Shown: positions 42,650-51,062 of the stretch, piece by piece | Numbering within the stretch: position 1 is the stretch's first letter | Layout: every line of letters starts with the position of its first letter | Assembly: GCA_913056365.1 (NCBI GenBank) | Contig: CAJXLT010000003.1 | Location: forward strand, 186,001-250,000 | Direction: 5' to 3' | Source of the DNA: an uncultured Paenibacillaceae bacterium | GTDB taxonomy: Bacteria; Bacillota; Bacilli; Paenibacillales; K13 | DNA: 64,000 nucleotides | Program-made: the position numbers and the translations under genes | The notes under the pieces: generated by a model | What the model was told of the DNA's origin: nothing | The model's database searches: none | Seen by the model: the letters and a program-made list of their open reading frames with translations, nothing else

Positions 42650-43537
42650 ATGGGACAGTCCAAGATGCAATTGATCAACGATCGTCTGACCGTAGATGTG
42701 GAACGTCCCGGCACAGCCTATCAAGGCTCCCGCTTCGATTGGTCGGGCTGGATTTCCAGCATCGTGCTGGACGGCATGCATACCTTCGCGACTGTGGAAT
42801 CTACTGATCCCGAGCAAGGCACCGGCGGGTATGGTCTGTGCAATGAGTTCGGCATTGAGCAAGCGATTGGCTACACGGATTGTCCTGTTGGCGACTCGTT
42901 CCCGAAGCTCGGCGTTGGCTTGATTACGCGGCAGGATGCGGAAGATTATAACTTCTTCAAGCCGCAGCCCGTTGAGCCCTTCATCATGAATGCGGAGCAG
43001 GAAGCAGCAGACCGGATACGGTTCGAGGTGGAGCCTCGGGACAGCCGCGGCTATGCTGTTCGTCTCGTCAAGACAATATCGATTGCCGACAAGCAACTGC
43101 GGATCGATTATGAGCTGGACAATGTAGGGACACAAGCTATTGAGACGGATGAATATTACCATAACTTCGTGCATGTGAACGGACATTCGATAGGTCCGGA
43201 TTACGAGCTGACCTTGCCGTTCGACTTGGAGCAGGTCGGTGAGCTTCAGCCCGTCTTCCAGGCGGAGGGACAGAAGCTGTCTTGGCGCGAACAGCCGGAC
43301 AAGGACTTCTATCTGAGGTTGGATACAGGTCTTGGCGGTGAACAGCAGAGCTGGATGCTGCAACATAAACCGAGCGGTGTCGGGATGAAGGAGACACTCT
43401 ATGCGCCGCTGTATCGATTTGCGTTGTGGGGCAAGGGACATGTCGTGAGCCCGGAGATGTTCGTGCGGATTCAACTCGCTCCCGGCGAGGGCATGAGCTG
43501 GTCGAGAGTATACGAGTTTTCCGACAACGAAGGATGA
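42650..43537 (+). CDS. Galactose mutarotase-like protein
   Basis: 295 residues from the ATG right after the preceding stop (TAATATG). The sequence GSRFDWSGWISSIVLDGMHTF, GGYGLCNEFGIEQ and FPKLGVGLI follows the pattern of aldose 1-epimerase-like (galactose mutarotase superfamily) beta-sandwich proteins, which interconvert or bind sugar anomers. The usual catalytic His/Glu pair cannot be assigned surely; candidates are the YHNFVHVNGH region and E residues late in the protein. Cytosolic, no signal peptide. It lies between the small acidic protein and a thioredoxin gene. Sugar unknown. Confidence 0.7.
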   Translation: MGQSKMQLINDRLTVDVERPGTAYQGSRFDWSGWISSIVLDGMHTFATVESTDPEQGTGGYGLCNEFGIEQAIGYTDCPVGDSFPKLGVGLITRQDAEDYNFFKPQPVEPFIMNAEQEAADRIRFEVEPRDSRGYAVRLVKTISIADKQLRIDYELDNVGTQAIETDEYYHNFVHVNGHSIGPDYELTLPFDLEQVGELQPVFQAEGQKLSWREQPDKDFYLRLDTGLGGEQQSWMLQHKPSGVGMKETLYAPLYRFALWGKGHVVSPEMFVRIQLAPGEGMSWSRVYEFSDNEG

Positions 43538-43604
43538 GCGCAGTCGAGCATCACGCTTGCATAGAAACTGCGATGTAGGAGTAAGGAATAGGAGGAATGG
43601 AAAG

Positions 43605-43946
43605 ATGAAGAAGATCGAAGATGAAACACAATTTGAACAAGTGATCCAAGGCGAGCAGCCAGTCGTCGTTGTCTTCAAGACGACATGGTGTCCGGACTGC
43701 CACTACATTGACCCATTCATGGATGATGTGATTCGCAAATACGAGGGTCAGTTGGAATTCTTGCACGTAGACCGGGATGAACTGCCGGATGTGTGCGAGC
43801 GCCACAACATACTTGGCATCCCGAGCTTCGTCGTATTCAAGCAAGGTCAGGAGCTTGTCCGCTTCGTCAGCAAGCTGCGCAAGACGAGGGAAGAGATCGA
43901 GCAGTTTCTCGACCGTGCTGTTCAAGTCGCGGCAGCGATGGCTTGA
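43605..43946 (+). CDS. Thioredoxin family protein (WCPDC)
   Basis: 113 residues; AGGAGGAATGGAAAG before the ATG. Thioredoxin fold with active site TTWCPDCHYID (C about residues 30 and 33), the cis-proline loop GIPSFVVF, and no signal peptide, so it works in the cytosol. CPDC instead of CGPC, like B. subtilis YtpP-type or bacillithiol-linked thioredoxins, suggests a specialised reductant or de-bacillithiolase; this is by analogy. It lies 67 bp after the mutarotase-like gene. No terminator is seen; a repeat element follows. Confidence 0.88.
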   Translation: MKKIEDETQFEQVIQGEQPVVVVFKTTWCPDCHYIDPFMDDVIRKYEGQLEFLHVDRDELPDVCERHNILGIPSFVVFKQGQELVRFVSKLRKTREEIEQFLDRAVQVAAAMA

Positions 43947-44033
43947 AGGATAGGGGCACATACCGAGCTACACGCACCGAACTGCTGAGCGGCTCCCGGA
44001 TGTGCCAATGAGTCACTTCCGTATGCGGTGCCA

Positions 44034-44291
44034 TGAGATAGCGGAACTATGTGGTTCTATTGCGACTAGCAAGCGAAGTTTGAACAAGGTAAGGGAACAA
44101 ATTAGTCTTATTAGCTGGATTCAATAGGCGTGAGCACGGACTACCAGCTAGTAAGACCACGTATTTCCGCTAATTACCTCTGGCTGCACCGTCACTGCGA
44201 AATTAGACCACTTTCTTCCGCAAATACTCCCGTCTCGCGCCACACATACGAATAAGAGTACCTTCTCCCGCTACGCGCCTAGCAAAGCTCA
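44034..44291. repeat. Palindromic intergenic element, copy 3 (AGCGGAA type, extra arm)
   Basis: Left arms at 44040 (AGCGGAACTATGTGGTTCTA) and about 44090 (AAGGGAACAAATTAGTCTTA); right arms ending at 44170 (TATTTCCGC), 44221 (TTCTTCCGC) and 44271 (TTCTCCCGCT), each about 50 bp apart. GTCTTATTAGCTGG (44105) pairs with CCAGCTAGTAAGAC. It is a near copy of the element at 46375 plus one extra 51-bp unit. 43947-44033 and 44292-44560 hold no supported gene. Confidence 0.8.
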
Positions 44292-44560
44292 TTCGATCCT
44301 TGTGGGGGCACTCGCAACATATCTCACAACACTATACTTCCCAATCGCAAAGCTCACCCACCACATGTAGTGCGTCCCGCATTACTGCTCGTATCATCCA
44401 TCCCACCGCAGATATCAGTAGTACCACTTGCATACCGCTCGCATCACCATTCTCCCAATTCCCAATTCGCAGTGCCGCCCACCACGCGATGCCTGCAGCG
44501 CATCTCGCAAATACCGCTCTCAAACCTAGGCATCAAGCTAGACGAAGCAGCTGTTCGTTG

Positions 44561-45445
44561 CTAGTAAGGCGAGGGAATGTCTAGCACAGTTAACTGCAGC
44601 TGACGAATGCGATCAGGATTGGAAACCAAATCAATCTCGGTGATTGTTCCAGACTTGATCGTGAAGGCAAGGACGTAGAGCAGCGTTCCGCGAGGCGCTA
44701 CGATCACACCTAATGTTCCGTTCACAAGTGCTGGTTGTGCAGAAGTGTGCGCACGTCCCGAAATCTGATTGGCGAGAGCAAGCGCTCCTCTAGATTCCTT
44801 CGGCTCGCCTGTCTCACGGTCGTCCCGCAATACGACATTCGGATCAAGCAACGTTAATAAGCTCTCTAGCCGTCCGGCGTGTGCCGCTGCGAGAAATGCA
44901 TCGACAATCTTCCGTTGTCGTTCCAGATTGGCGTCAGACGGAACTTGCCCGCCGCGTACCCGACGGCGCGCCCGGCTGGCAAGCTGCCGGGTTGCGGCTT
45001 CCGATTTCCCCACGATAAGGGCAATCTCGGAGAAGGACATTGCAAATATATCATGCAATATGAATGAAACACGTTCGGCTGGATTCAGATTATCGAGCAC
45101 GACCAACAGGGCAACGCCAATAGAATCAGCCAGTATAGCTTCTTGTTCGGGGTCCCCGCGGCTATCATCGCTCGCGTTGGACTCGGGGAACTGTGCCTCC
45201 AGCGGTTCCTCTCCTCTTGATTTGCGAGATCGCAGCACATCGAGACATACACGTGAGACCACTGTAGTCAGCCATCCGCCCAGATTGTCGATGTCATCTG
45301 CATTCGAACGGACTAGACGCAGCCACGATTCCTGTACGGCATCCTCTGCCTCGCTCCATGAACCTAGCATACGATAAGCAACCGACTTAAGGTGATCCCG
45401 ATGTGCTTCAAACTGCTTCGCCAATTGATCCTGAGTAGTCATCAT
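44561..45445 (-). CDS. ECF41-type sigma factor with fused SnoaL-like domain
   Basis: 294 residues; AGAGGGATT before ATG ATG on the minus strand. Region 2 (KSVAYRMLGSWSEAEDAVQESWLRL) and region 4 (LNPAERVSFILHDIFAMSFSEIALIVGKSEAATRQLASRARRRV region) are followed by a C-terminal SnoaL/NTF2-like domain of about 115 residues ending NPDRIRQLQ. This plan is that of ECF41 sigma factors, where the extra domain replaces an anti-sigma factor. The usual carboxymuconolactone-decarboxylase partner gene is absent; a divergent azoreductase takes its place. Both this gene and the azoreductase have a TGTCAC-N16-CGTC promoter, so it should activate itself and its neighbour. Confidence 0.88.
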   Translation of the reverse strand: MMTTQDQLAKQFEAHRDHLKSVAYRMLGSWSEAEDAVQESWLRLVRSNADDIDNLGGWLTTVVSRVCLDVLRSRKSRGEEPLEAQFPESNASDDSRGDPEQEAILADSIGVALLVVLDNLNPAERVSFILHDIFAMSFSEIALIVGKSEAATRQLASRARRRVRGGQVPSDANLERQRKIVDAFLAAAHAGRLESLLTLLDPNVVLRDDRETGEPKESRGALALANQISGRAHTSAQPALVNGTLGVIVAPRGTLLYVLAFTIKSGTITEIDLVSNPDRIRQLQLTVLDIPSPY

Positions 45446-45511
45446 CTTTAATCCCTCTTTAATTCTATAATGGGGTATCTCTATCCTACCATGAATCCCC
45501 CTTACTAGGAT

Positions 45512-45538
45512 GACGTATGCAATGACGTCGATGTGACA
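45512..45538 (-). promoter_or_regulatory. ECF41-type promoter of the sigma factor gene
   Basis: On the minus strand TGTCACA (complement of 45532-45538), 16 bp, CGTC (complement of 45512-45515): an exact match to the ECF41 promoter pattern as I know it. It lies 67 bp before the sigma factor start, pointing to autoregulation. Confidence 0.75.
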
Positions 45539-45583
45539 ATTCCCTACCTACTTGTTGAATTCCGTATGTCGTTGTTATCGGTC

Positions 45584-45610
45584 TGTCACGTATTGCCGAT
45601 CCCGACCGTC
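45584..45610 (+). promoter_or_regulatory. ECF41-type promoter of the azoreductase gene
   Basis: TGTCACG (45584-45590), 16 bp, CGTC (45607-45610); one base off TGTCACA. It lies 63 bp before the azoreductase ATG and faces away from the matching promoter at 45512. Confidence 0.72.
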
Positions 45611-45673
45611 ATCATAGTGAATGGTTGATTCAAGGTTTCAGCCAAACCACAATGAAAGGATGGTCCTCTCAAT

Positions 45674-46315
45674 ATGACGACGGTATTATGGATTACAGCG
45701 AACCCGCACGATCACGACACCTCTTATGGTATGGCGGTAGGTCAACAATTTGTACAAGCATACCTTTCCGCAAATCCGGATCATGAAGTGATCCACCTTG
45801 ATCTGTTTGCTATGAACGTTCCACAGCTAGATGCGGATGTATTCCGTGCTTGGAGAAAGTTGGAGGGAGGGGCTTCATTCGCAACATTATCCGAAGTAGA
45901 GCAGGGGAAGGTCGGACGCATTGGCGAACTTGTGGATCAGTTTGTGTCTGCGGACAAATATGTATTCGTCACACCGATCTGGAATTATTCCTATCCACCC
46001 GTTATGAAGGCGTACATCGATGCAATCTGCATAGTTGGGAAAACATTCAAGTACATGCCGGATATCGGTCGGGTCGGTTTGCTGAAGGACAAAAAAGCGG
46101 TGCATATTCAAGCGAGCGGAAGCAGGCTGTCACCGGGCTCCCAAGATGCGGAGCTTGAAATGGGACATCGGCATATGAAGGTCATTGCGGAGTTTATGGG
46201 AATTCCCAGTCTGGCAAGTATTTTCGTGGAAGGTATGGCTGAGTTGCCGGACCAAGCACAGGTCATTAAGGAAAAAGCGTTGCAGCAGGCGCGTGAGCTT
46301 GCCTTGACCTTCTAG
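45674..46315 (+). CDS. FMN-dependent NADH-azoreductase
   Basis: 213 residues; GAAAGGATGG lies about 10 nt before the ATG. Flavodoxin-like quinone/azo reductase of the AzoR family: FMN phosphate-binding start (TANPHDHDTSYGMAVGQQF), the flavin loop VTPIWNYSYPPVMKAYIDAI, and SGSRLSPG. It reduces azo compounds and quinones by two electrons in the cytosol and may protect against electrophile or quinone stress. It is divergent from the ECF41 sigma factor and behind a matching promoter. An 8-bp hairpin (46346-46371, no T-run) follows the stop. Confidence 0.9.
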   Translation: MTTVLWITANPHDHDTSYGMAVGQQFVQAYLSANPDHEVIHLDLFAMNVPQLDADVFRAWRKLEGGASFATLSEVEQGKVGRIGELVDQFVSADKYVFVTPIWNYSYPPVMKAYIDAICIVGKTFKYMPDIGRVGLLKDKKAVHIQASGSRLSPGSQDAELEMGHRHMKVIAEFMGIPSLASIFVEGMAELPDQAQVIKEKALQQARELALTF

Positions 46316-46374
46316 GTAAGCAGAAGTGTAGACGATTGGGGGTGGCTACCGCGCTGTCCGAATCGCGGTAGGGA

Positions 46375-46581
46375 TGAGATAGCGGAACTATGTGGTTCTA
46401 TTGTGACTAGAAAGCGAAGTTTGAACAAGGTAAGGGAACAAACTGGTCTTATTGGCTGGATTCGATGGGCGCGAACACGGATTGCAGGCTAATAGGACCA
46501 CGTATTCCCGCTAATTGCCCCTTACGCGCCACACACACGATATAAGTCCACTTTCTCCCGTTGTGCGCCTAGCAAAGCTCA
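46375..46581. repeat. Palindromic intergenic element, copy 4 (AGCGGAA type)
   Basis: Near-identical to 44034-44291 from TGAGATAGCGGAACTATGTGG through CGCGCCTAGCAAAGCTCA at the other end, but 51 bp shorter: left arms at 46381 and 46431, right arms ending near 46511 and 46562. 46582-46703 shows weak further resemblance to 44344-44400 and no gene. Confidence 0.8.
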
Positions 46582-46703
46582 CCTACCAGATGCAGCGGCA
46601 CCCCATTACTATCATCATCGCTATGCTGCTTGTTTTTCCCGTTACGAGCACAAACGCAACACCCGCAGCACTTCACAACATCCTTCTTCAGTCAGTCTTC
46701 CAT

Positions 46704-46895
46704 TCAGATCAGCCTCCACACCCACAATCCAATACCTGCGAACACATTGATCCAGCCCATGACAGCAGCGAGTCGCTCCTCCTTCTTCAGTTTGAGCGAT
46801 CGGGCGGTACGACGCTCTATTATCAGCAGGAAGCATCCGCAGAATAGCAAGAGCCCGATTGCATACATAACGAAGCCGTAGTGGGATTGATACAT
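46704..46895 (-). CDS. CLC_0170-type small membrane protein
   Basis: 63 residues; AGGAGGTCT before the ATG on the minus strand, 16 bp after the stop of the germination gerC-type gene. Two membrane spans (about 6-26 and 42-62) around a basic loop (ERRTARSLKLKKEER), and the ending GWINVFAGIGLWV, match the CLC_0170 family found at the end of germinant-receptor operons in clostridia and paenibacilli. It is probably a fourth subunit or assembly factor of the receptor (as GerD-like or 2TM 'D' subunits are elsewhere); this is from context. Confidence 0.72.
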   Translation of the reverse strand: MYQSHYGFVMYAIGLLLFCGCFLLIIERRTARSLKLKKEERLAAVMGWINVFAGIGLWVWRLI

Positions 46896-46911
46896 CGCGG
46901 AGACCTCCTAG

Positions 46912-48144
46912 TTAGTTGGCTTTCATGCCGACGAGACGAACTTTCACGGTAACTTGGATATTCATTTTGGCATCCTTGAATATGCTGCGCCAATGATCGG
47001 AAGAATGCACAGACTGTCTCCAATAGGAAGGATGCTTAGCCCGAATATACTCACCGAAGCCGAATATATCGGACTCCTCCTGTTGCATCTTCGCTATAAA
47101 CTTCTCGTAAGTTTTCTTCGCTCGTTGCTCCACTTCTTCCTGGAATGCCTGTACTGTAGATTGGCGGTCGAATTGGATGATTCCTTCCTTCAGCTTCTCA
47201 TCAATACTTCCTTCCAGCGCAACATCGATGGTGAATTCGGGTCTGCCATTTTTGATTTCAGTTGTAATGTTTGTTTGGCGATGGGTAGTTCGGAACAAGA
47301 CGGGATGCGATTCGTCTGGGTATGGTGTGAGTACGGAATAACCGCCACTCGGCACGCCCACGATTGCCATCAACACGCCGATTTCTATTGGGTTTGTCTT
47401 CCCGATCATCTTATCTCCTTGAAAATAGGCTAGTCCAGCTAGCTGGATATTTTCCTCGTCCTTCACTTTTATATAGGGGAGAAATCCATCACTACCTAGG
47501 TTGGAGATCTTCGTCCAGAACTTCCCAAGAAATTCATTCGGGAACTTCCCGAGTTCCACAGCATGGTCCATCGTAGCAAGCAAATAAAGAGCTGGCACTC
47601 TCTCTAATTCCGGTGAAGCATTGATGAGATCTGCTGCCATTCCTTCAGAGACGACGAGCCAGGTCAGTCTGCGAATTTGCGGATTCCGGCGAAAATAGTC
47701 ATTGATATTGTCCAAGCCGTCCTTGGCAATCTCTTCTGAAATGACAATGATGCGGAGGTGGCCGTAGAAGAGCCGATCAGCCAATTCCTGCTGCAGCGTT
47801 ACTAGTGCATCATCGACGGTATACCCGATCGCACTCAGTATCCAAACAGGCTCCATGCTGGGACTGCTTGCTCCGCCGCCTTCACTGGGCCCTAGGGGGA
47901 TTCTTCCGGGCACGGCAATTTGCGCTGTCAGCTTGATGAAGCCTGTTTCAGGAGGAGGGAATTCGTTGATGAGGTGGGAAATTTCTTCTTTCGCTCGCAC
48001 TTCTTCATCTGTAGCCTTGTCGATAGAAATAGCCAGCACAACAGCCCTTTCTTCGATTTCACGCCGGTCCCAGCAGCTTGTTAGGGTAAGCAGCATTACA
48101 ATACCTATACATAGGAGTACCCATCTTCTAACGAGCGGGTGCAT
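46912..48144 (-). CDS. Spore germination lipoprotein, Ger(x)C family
   Basis: 410 residues from the ATG of MHPLVRRWV, with AAGGAGA upstream inside the end of the preceding gene. Lipobox TLTSC followed by WDRREIEERAVVLAISIDK, the standard opening of GerC proteins. The three-domain C subunit is full length. It is lipid-anchored on the spore inner membrane and forms the germinant receptor with the A and B subunits. It overlaps the B-subunit gene by 17 bp, so the two are translationally coupled. The next gene, the CLC_0170-type protein, follows at 16 bp. Confidence 0.92.
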   Translation of the reverse strand: MHPLVRRWVLLCIGIVMLLTLTSCWDRREIEERAVVLAISIDKATDEEVRAKEEISHLINEFPPPETGFIKLTAQIAVPGRIPLGPSEGGGASSPSMEPVWILSAIGYTVDDALVTLQQELADRLFYGHLRIIVISEEIAKDGLDNINDYFRRNPQIRRLTWLVVSEGMAADLINASPELERVPALYLLATMDHAVELGKFPNEFLGKFWTKISNLGSDGFLPYIKVKDEENIQLAGLAYFQGDKMIGKTNPIEIGVLMAIVGVPSGGYSVLTPYPDESHPVLFRTTHRQTNITTEIKNGRPEFTIDVALEGSIDEKLKEGIIQFDRQSTVQAFQEEVEQRAKKTYEKFIAKMQQEESDIFGFGEYIRAKHPSYWRQSVHSSDHWRSIFKDAKMNIQVTVKVRLVGMKAN

Positions 48145-49240
48145 TACTATTCGATTCTCCTTTCGCCCTGCGAATCGAAGCAACTAGCAGCAGGAACGCA
48201 GGATAAGCAATCGTGATGAGCAGTCCGAAGCGGCCAACCCATTCAATGACCTCGTAAAGCTGCGCAACGCTTTGCGGCAGCATAGCAATGACGAAGATGA
48301 CTGGAAGGATCGCAAAGGACAGCGCCTTGTGATCCTTCAACCGAAACAGCTGACTCATAGCCAATATCGTCAAGAAGTAGCTGACATACAGCGTAGTGAA
48401 TACAGCCGCAACCCAGACGGCGATAAAAGCCGCATCCAATCTTTCAAGAATGTTGGCGGGCAGAGATGTAGTTTTGGCGAGTTCTAATGTGGGCCATAAC
48501 AGATTTTTGATTTCCTCGGCACCGAATACGCCAATGGCCGCGATGACGATTAGCAAATACAGGCAAGCTGCTATAGACACGCCCCAGAATCCGGCTGTCA
48601 CACTGCGCTCCGGCCTACGCATATACGGAATGAGGAAGCCAATGATGAAGGAGCCTTGAAACAGGGCAGCAACGGTTAGTACACCAGTCCCCATTCGCTT
48701 CCACTCTGTTCCCCAGATCGGCTGCAAATAGAGCCACTCGGCATTCTTCAATGACAATATGACGATGATTAATCCCGGAGCGAGGATGAATGGCAAATAT
48801 AATAAATGTGTATAGGCAAAAATACGTATGTCCTTACGGGCTTGTTTGGCGGCAAGCAACAGCATGACGATAACGGTAACCTCCAGCGGTGTTTTGCGCA
48901 GCACTGAGGTTACGACTACCGTTCCGAATTCTCTTGCCGCAAGTGAGGTGAGCACCGCGAAGAAGAGGATGATCAGCATACTGCCCGCGAATGCTATCGG
49001 CTTCCCAATGACGCGCGGACTATACTGGATAATCGATTGATTCTGAAATCTCCTGCCGAGGAAGATAAGGATGAATACGCCTAGAAATCCAGCAGCAGCT
49101 CCTCCAGCAGTGATCAAAGGGCCAGCTGATCCGGCGGCACGCGCAGCGAAGAGCGGAAGCGGCAGCACGCCGACCCCGATAATAGAGCTAGTTAGAATGG
49201 CTGCCGTCTGTATGGTCGTCAGTTGCTTCTGGATATTCAT
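48128..49240 (-). CDS. Spore germination transporter, GerAB/ArcD/ProY family
   Basis: 370 residues from the ATG of MNIQKQLTT, for which AAGGAG lies 6 nt upstream; the ATG five codons earlier is itself just before that ribosome site. Ten or so membrane spans of the APC-superfamily fold (TSSIIGVGVLPLPLFAA; SLAAREFG). This B subunit is the germinant-binding, transporter-like part of the receptor in the spore inner membrane. It overlaps the A-subunit gene by 53 bp and the C-subunit gene by 17 bp. The germinant cannot be read from sequence. Confidence 0.92.
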   Translation of the reverse strand: MNIQKQLTTIQTAAILTSSIIGVGVLPLPLFAARAAGSAGPLITAGGAAAGFLGVFILIFLGRRFQNQSIIQYSPRVIGKPIAFAGSMLIILFFAVLTSLAAREFGTVVVTSVLRKTPLEVTVIVMLLLAAKQARKDIRIFAYTHLLYLPFILAPGLIIVILSLKNAEWLYLQPIWGTEWKRMGTGVLTVAALFQGSFIIGFLIPYMRRPERSVTAGFWGVSIAACLYLLIVIAAIGVFGAEEIKNLLWPTLELAKTTSLPANILERLDAAFIAVWVAAVFTTLYVSYFLTILAMSQLFRLKDHKALSFAILPVIFVIAMLPQSVAQLYEVIEWVGRFGLLITIAYPAFLLLVASIRRAKGESNSNAPAR

Positions 49241-50870
49241 CGGCTGCTCCTTCATTCTGATTCTTCATCTTCATCGGGTCCAACGTGTGGTGATGGGAAT
49301 GCTTCATCTGTGTTCCGGTATTGGATGTGCGTTTGTAATTGCTGGCATGCAGAATAGACGGTCGGTATTTCATGCTCCAGAATGGCAGCCGGAAGACGAG
49401 ATCCTTCATCCCCTGGAAGTTGCCAGGAGAAGCTGGCGACATGTACGACACGCCGAAGGACTTCAGCGACAACACGTGATTGGCAATGATAATTAATCCG
49501 ATCATGACGCCGTACAAGCCGAACATCCCGGCCAGCGCGATCATAGGAAAGCGCAGCATACGCAGGGCGAAGGCAGCATTGTAAGCCGGTGTAGCGAAGG
49601 AGCCGATAGTAGTAAGCGCAATGACGACTACCGTAATCGGACTAGCGAATCCGGCTGAGACTGCCGCTTGGCCTATGACGAGTACGCCGACGATGGACAA
49701 GGCCCCACCGACTTGCTGCGGCAGGCGTATCGTCGCTTCCCGCAATACTTCCATCGAAACTTCCATAATAAGCACTTCGACGAACGAGGGGAATGGCACG
49801 CCCGCCCTGCCGCCTGCTACTGCGACTGCGAACTGCGTAGGGATTAATTCCGGATTGTAAGACAATATCGCGACATACAGTGACGGGAAGACTAGCGAGA
49901 AGACAAGGGCGACCACGCGTGCAAGTCGAACGAAGCTTGCTTGGAGGAAGCGGGACGAGTAATCCTCGGCCGTCTGATAAAACTGGCTGAATACCGTTGG
50001 CACAATGAGTGCAAAGGGGGAGCCGTCCATCAGGATAGTCACTCTTCCTTCGACCATATTGGCAACAGCCTTATCGGGACGCTCCGTATTCTGAACTTGT
50101 GGAAAAGGTGAGTACGGATGATCTTCGATCAACTGTTCCAGATAGCCGACATCGAGCACCGCATCTATATCGATTTCGCTCAAGCGCTGCTTGACTTCCT
50201 TGATAAGTTCATCATTGGCAATGCCTTGAATATAACAAACAGCAACCTTGCTCTTCGTAATCTTGCCGACATGAATAATGTCTGTCTGGAAGTCCGGTGT
50301 TTGGACACGATAGCGGATAAGGCCGATATTACGATCCAGCGATTCGATGAATCCTTCGCGGGGGCCCTGAATTACTTGTTCTGTCGGCGGTTGCTCCACT
50401 GCTCGTCGTTGCACTTGTCTGACGCCGATTAAGAATGCTTCTTGCATGCCATCGACGAACACCGCGCACTTCCCTTGAAGAATTTCATGGACAATCCTTA
50501 GCATGCCGGTATCCAGCTGACAGTTCGCATGGTACAAAACTTGATACTGCAAAGCATGCATGACTTGTTCAGGCGAGGTTACGCTTCCCAATTGCCGTGT
50601 CGCGAATAACGGGCGGAGCACGTCCTCATTGAGTCCTTCAATTTCAACCATGTTCGATAAATAAACTAAGAAGGCTGCATGCTGATCGAATACAGTGAAC
50701 CGCCGAATGACAAAGTCGTAGCTGCTCCCGAGCACTTCCTCCAGGATGCGTTCATTCTCTTGAAGGGCTGTCTGTACGTTTTGCTTTTCTAATTGCTCGT
50801 TTTTTTGTCCGAAGGTTGATTGTGAATTTGAATTTACTCTGTTCTGTTCGGTGTTGGGACGCTTAGCCAT
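49188..50870 (-). CDS. Spore germination protein, GerA A subunit
   Basis: 560 residues; TGAGGTGAG before the ATG on the minus strand. A hydrophilic N-terminal region of about 290 residues, starting with a Gln/Asn-rich tail (NTEQNRVNSNSQSTFGQ), then the core with VEGRVTILMDGSPFALIVPTVF and about five to six membrane spans, then a basic/His-rich end (HSHHHTLDP). This is the A subunit of the germinant receptor, which is proposed to form an oligomeric ion channel. First gene of an A-B-C-CLC_0170 operon with overlapping reading frames. It should be transcribed in the forespore (SigG), but I did not find a clear promoter in 50871-51014. Confidence 0.93.
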   Translation of the reverse strand: MAKRPNTEQNRVNSNSQSTFGQKNEQLEKQNVQTALQENERILEEVLGSSYDFVIRRFTVFDQHAAFLVYLSNMVEIEGLNEDVLRPLFATRQLGSVTSPEQVMHALQYQVLYHANCQLDTGMLRIVHEILQGKCAVFVDGMQEAFLIGVRQVQRRAVEQPPTEQVIQGPREGFIESLDRNIGLIRYRVQTPDFQTDIIHVGKITKSKVAVCYIQGIANDELIKEVKQRLSEIDIDAVLDVGYLEQLIEDHPYSPFPQVQNTERPDKAVANMVEGRVTILMDGSPFALIVPTVFSQFYQTAEDYSSRFLQASFVRLARVVALVFSLVFPSLYVAILSYNPELIPTQFAVAVAGGRAGVPFPSFVEVLIMEVSMEVLREATIRLPQQVGGALSIVGVLVIGQAAVSAGFASPITVVVIALTTIGSFATPAYNAAFALRMLRFPMIALAGMFGLYGVMIGLIIIANHVLSLKSFGVSYMSPASPGNFQGMKDLVFRLPFWSMKYRPSILHASNYKRTSNTGTQMKHSHHHTLDPMKMKNQNEGAADEYPEATDDHTDGSHSN

Positions 50871-51014
50871 TATCGCTCACCTCACAATGCTGCTGTTATT
50901 ATTTGTAGACTGATGGAAAATATGCATAGTGTTGCGAGCGGACAATATTGGACAACCGTATGGACTGGTCTTCTTATTGGACTCATGCTACAATGGAACA
51001 GTTCTATGAAGGAA

Positions 51015-51055
51015 CCGCGGTTCGAGACCATCCCGCGTTAACAAAACTAGGAGGA
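51015..51055 (+). promoter_or_regulatory. preQ1-I riboswitch
   Basis: Stem CGCGG (51016-51020) / CCGCG (51033-51037), loop TTCGAGACCATC, then TTAACAAAACTAGG running into the ribosome site AGGAGG. The tail matches the known preQ1-I tail UUAACAAAACAAGG at 13 of 14 bases. Since the aptamer's 3' strand includes the ribosome site, preQ1 binding should block translation of the transporter that follows at 51063. Confidence 0.9.
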
Positions 51056-51062
51056 ATGTAGG

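Noticed and set aside
44300-44584. Small frames on both strands between the repeat element and the sigma factor gene
   Set aside because: Composition is that of the repeat; the minus frame begins at TTG with no ribosome site.
46515-46881. Plus-strand frames opposite the CLC_0170-type gene
   Set aside because: The minus strand has a good ribosome site, two membrane spans and a family-like ending; the plus frames have none of these.
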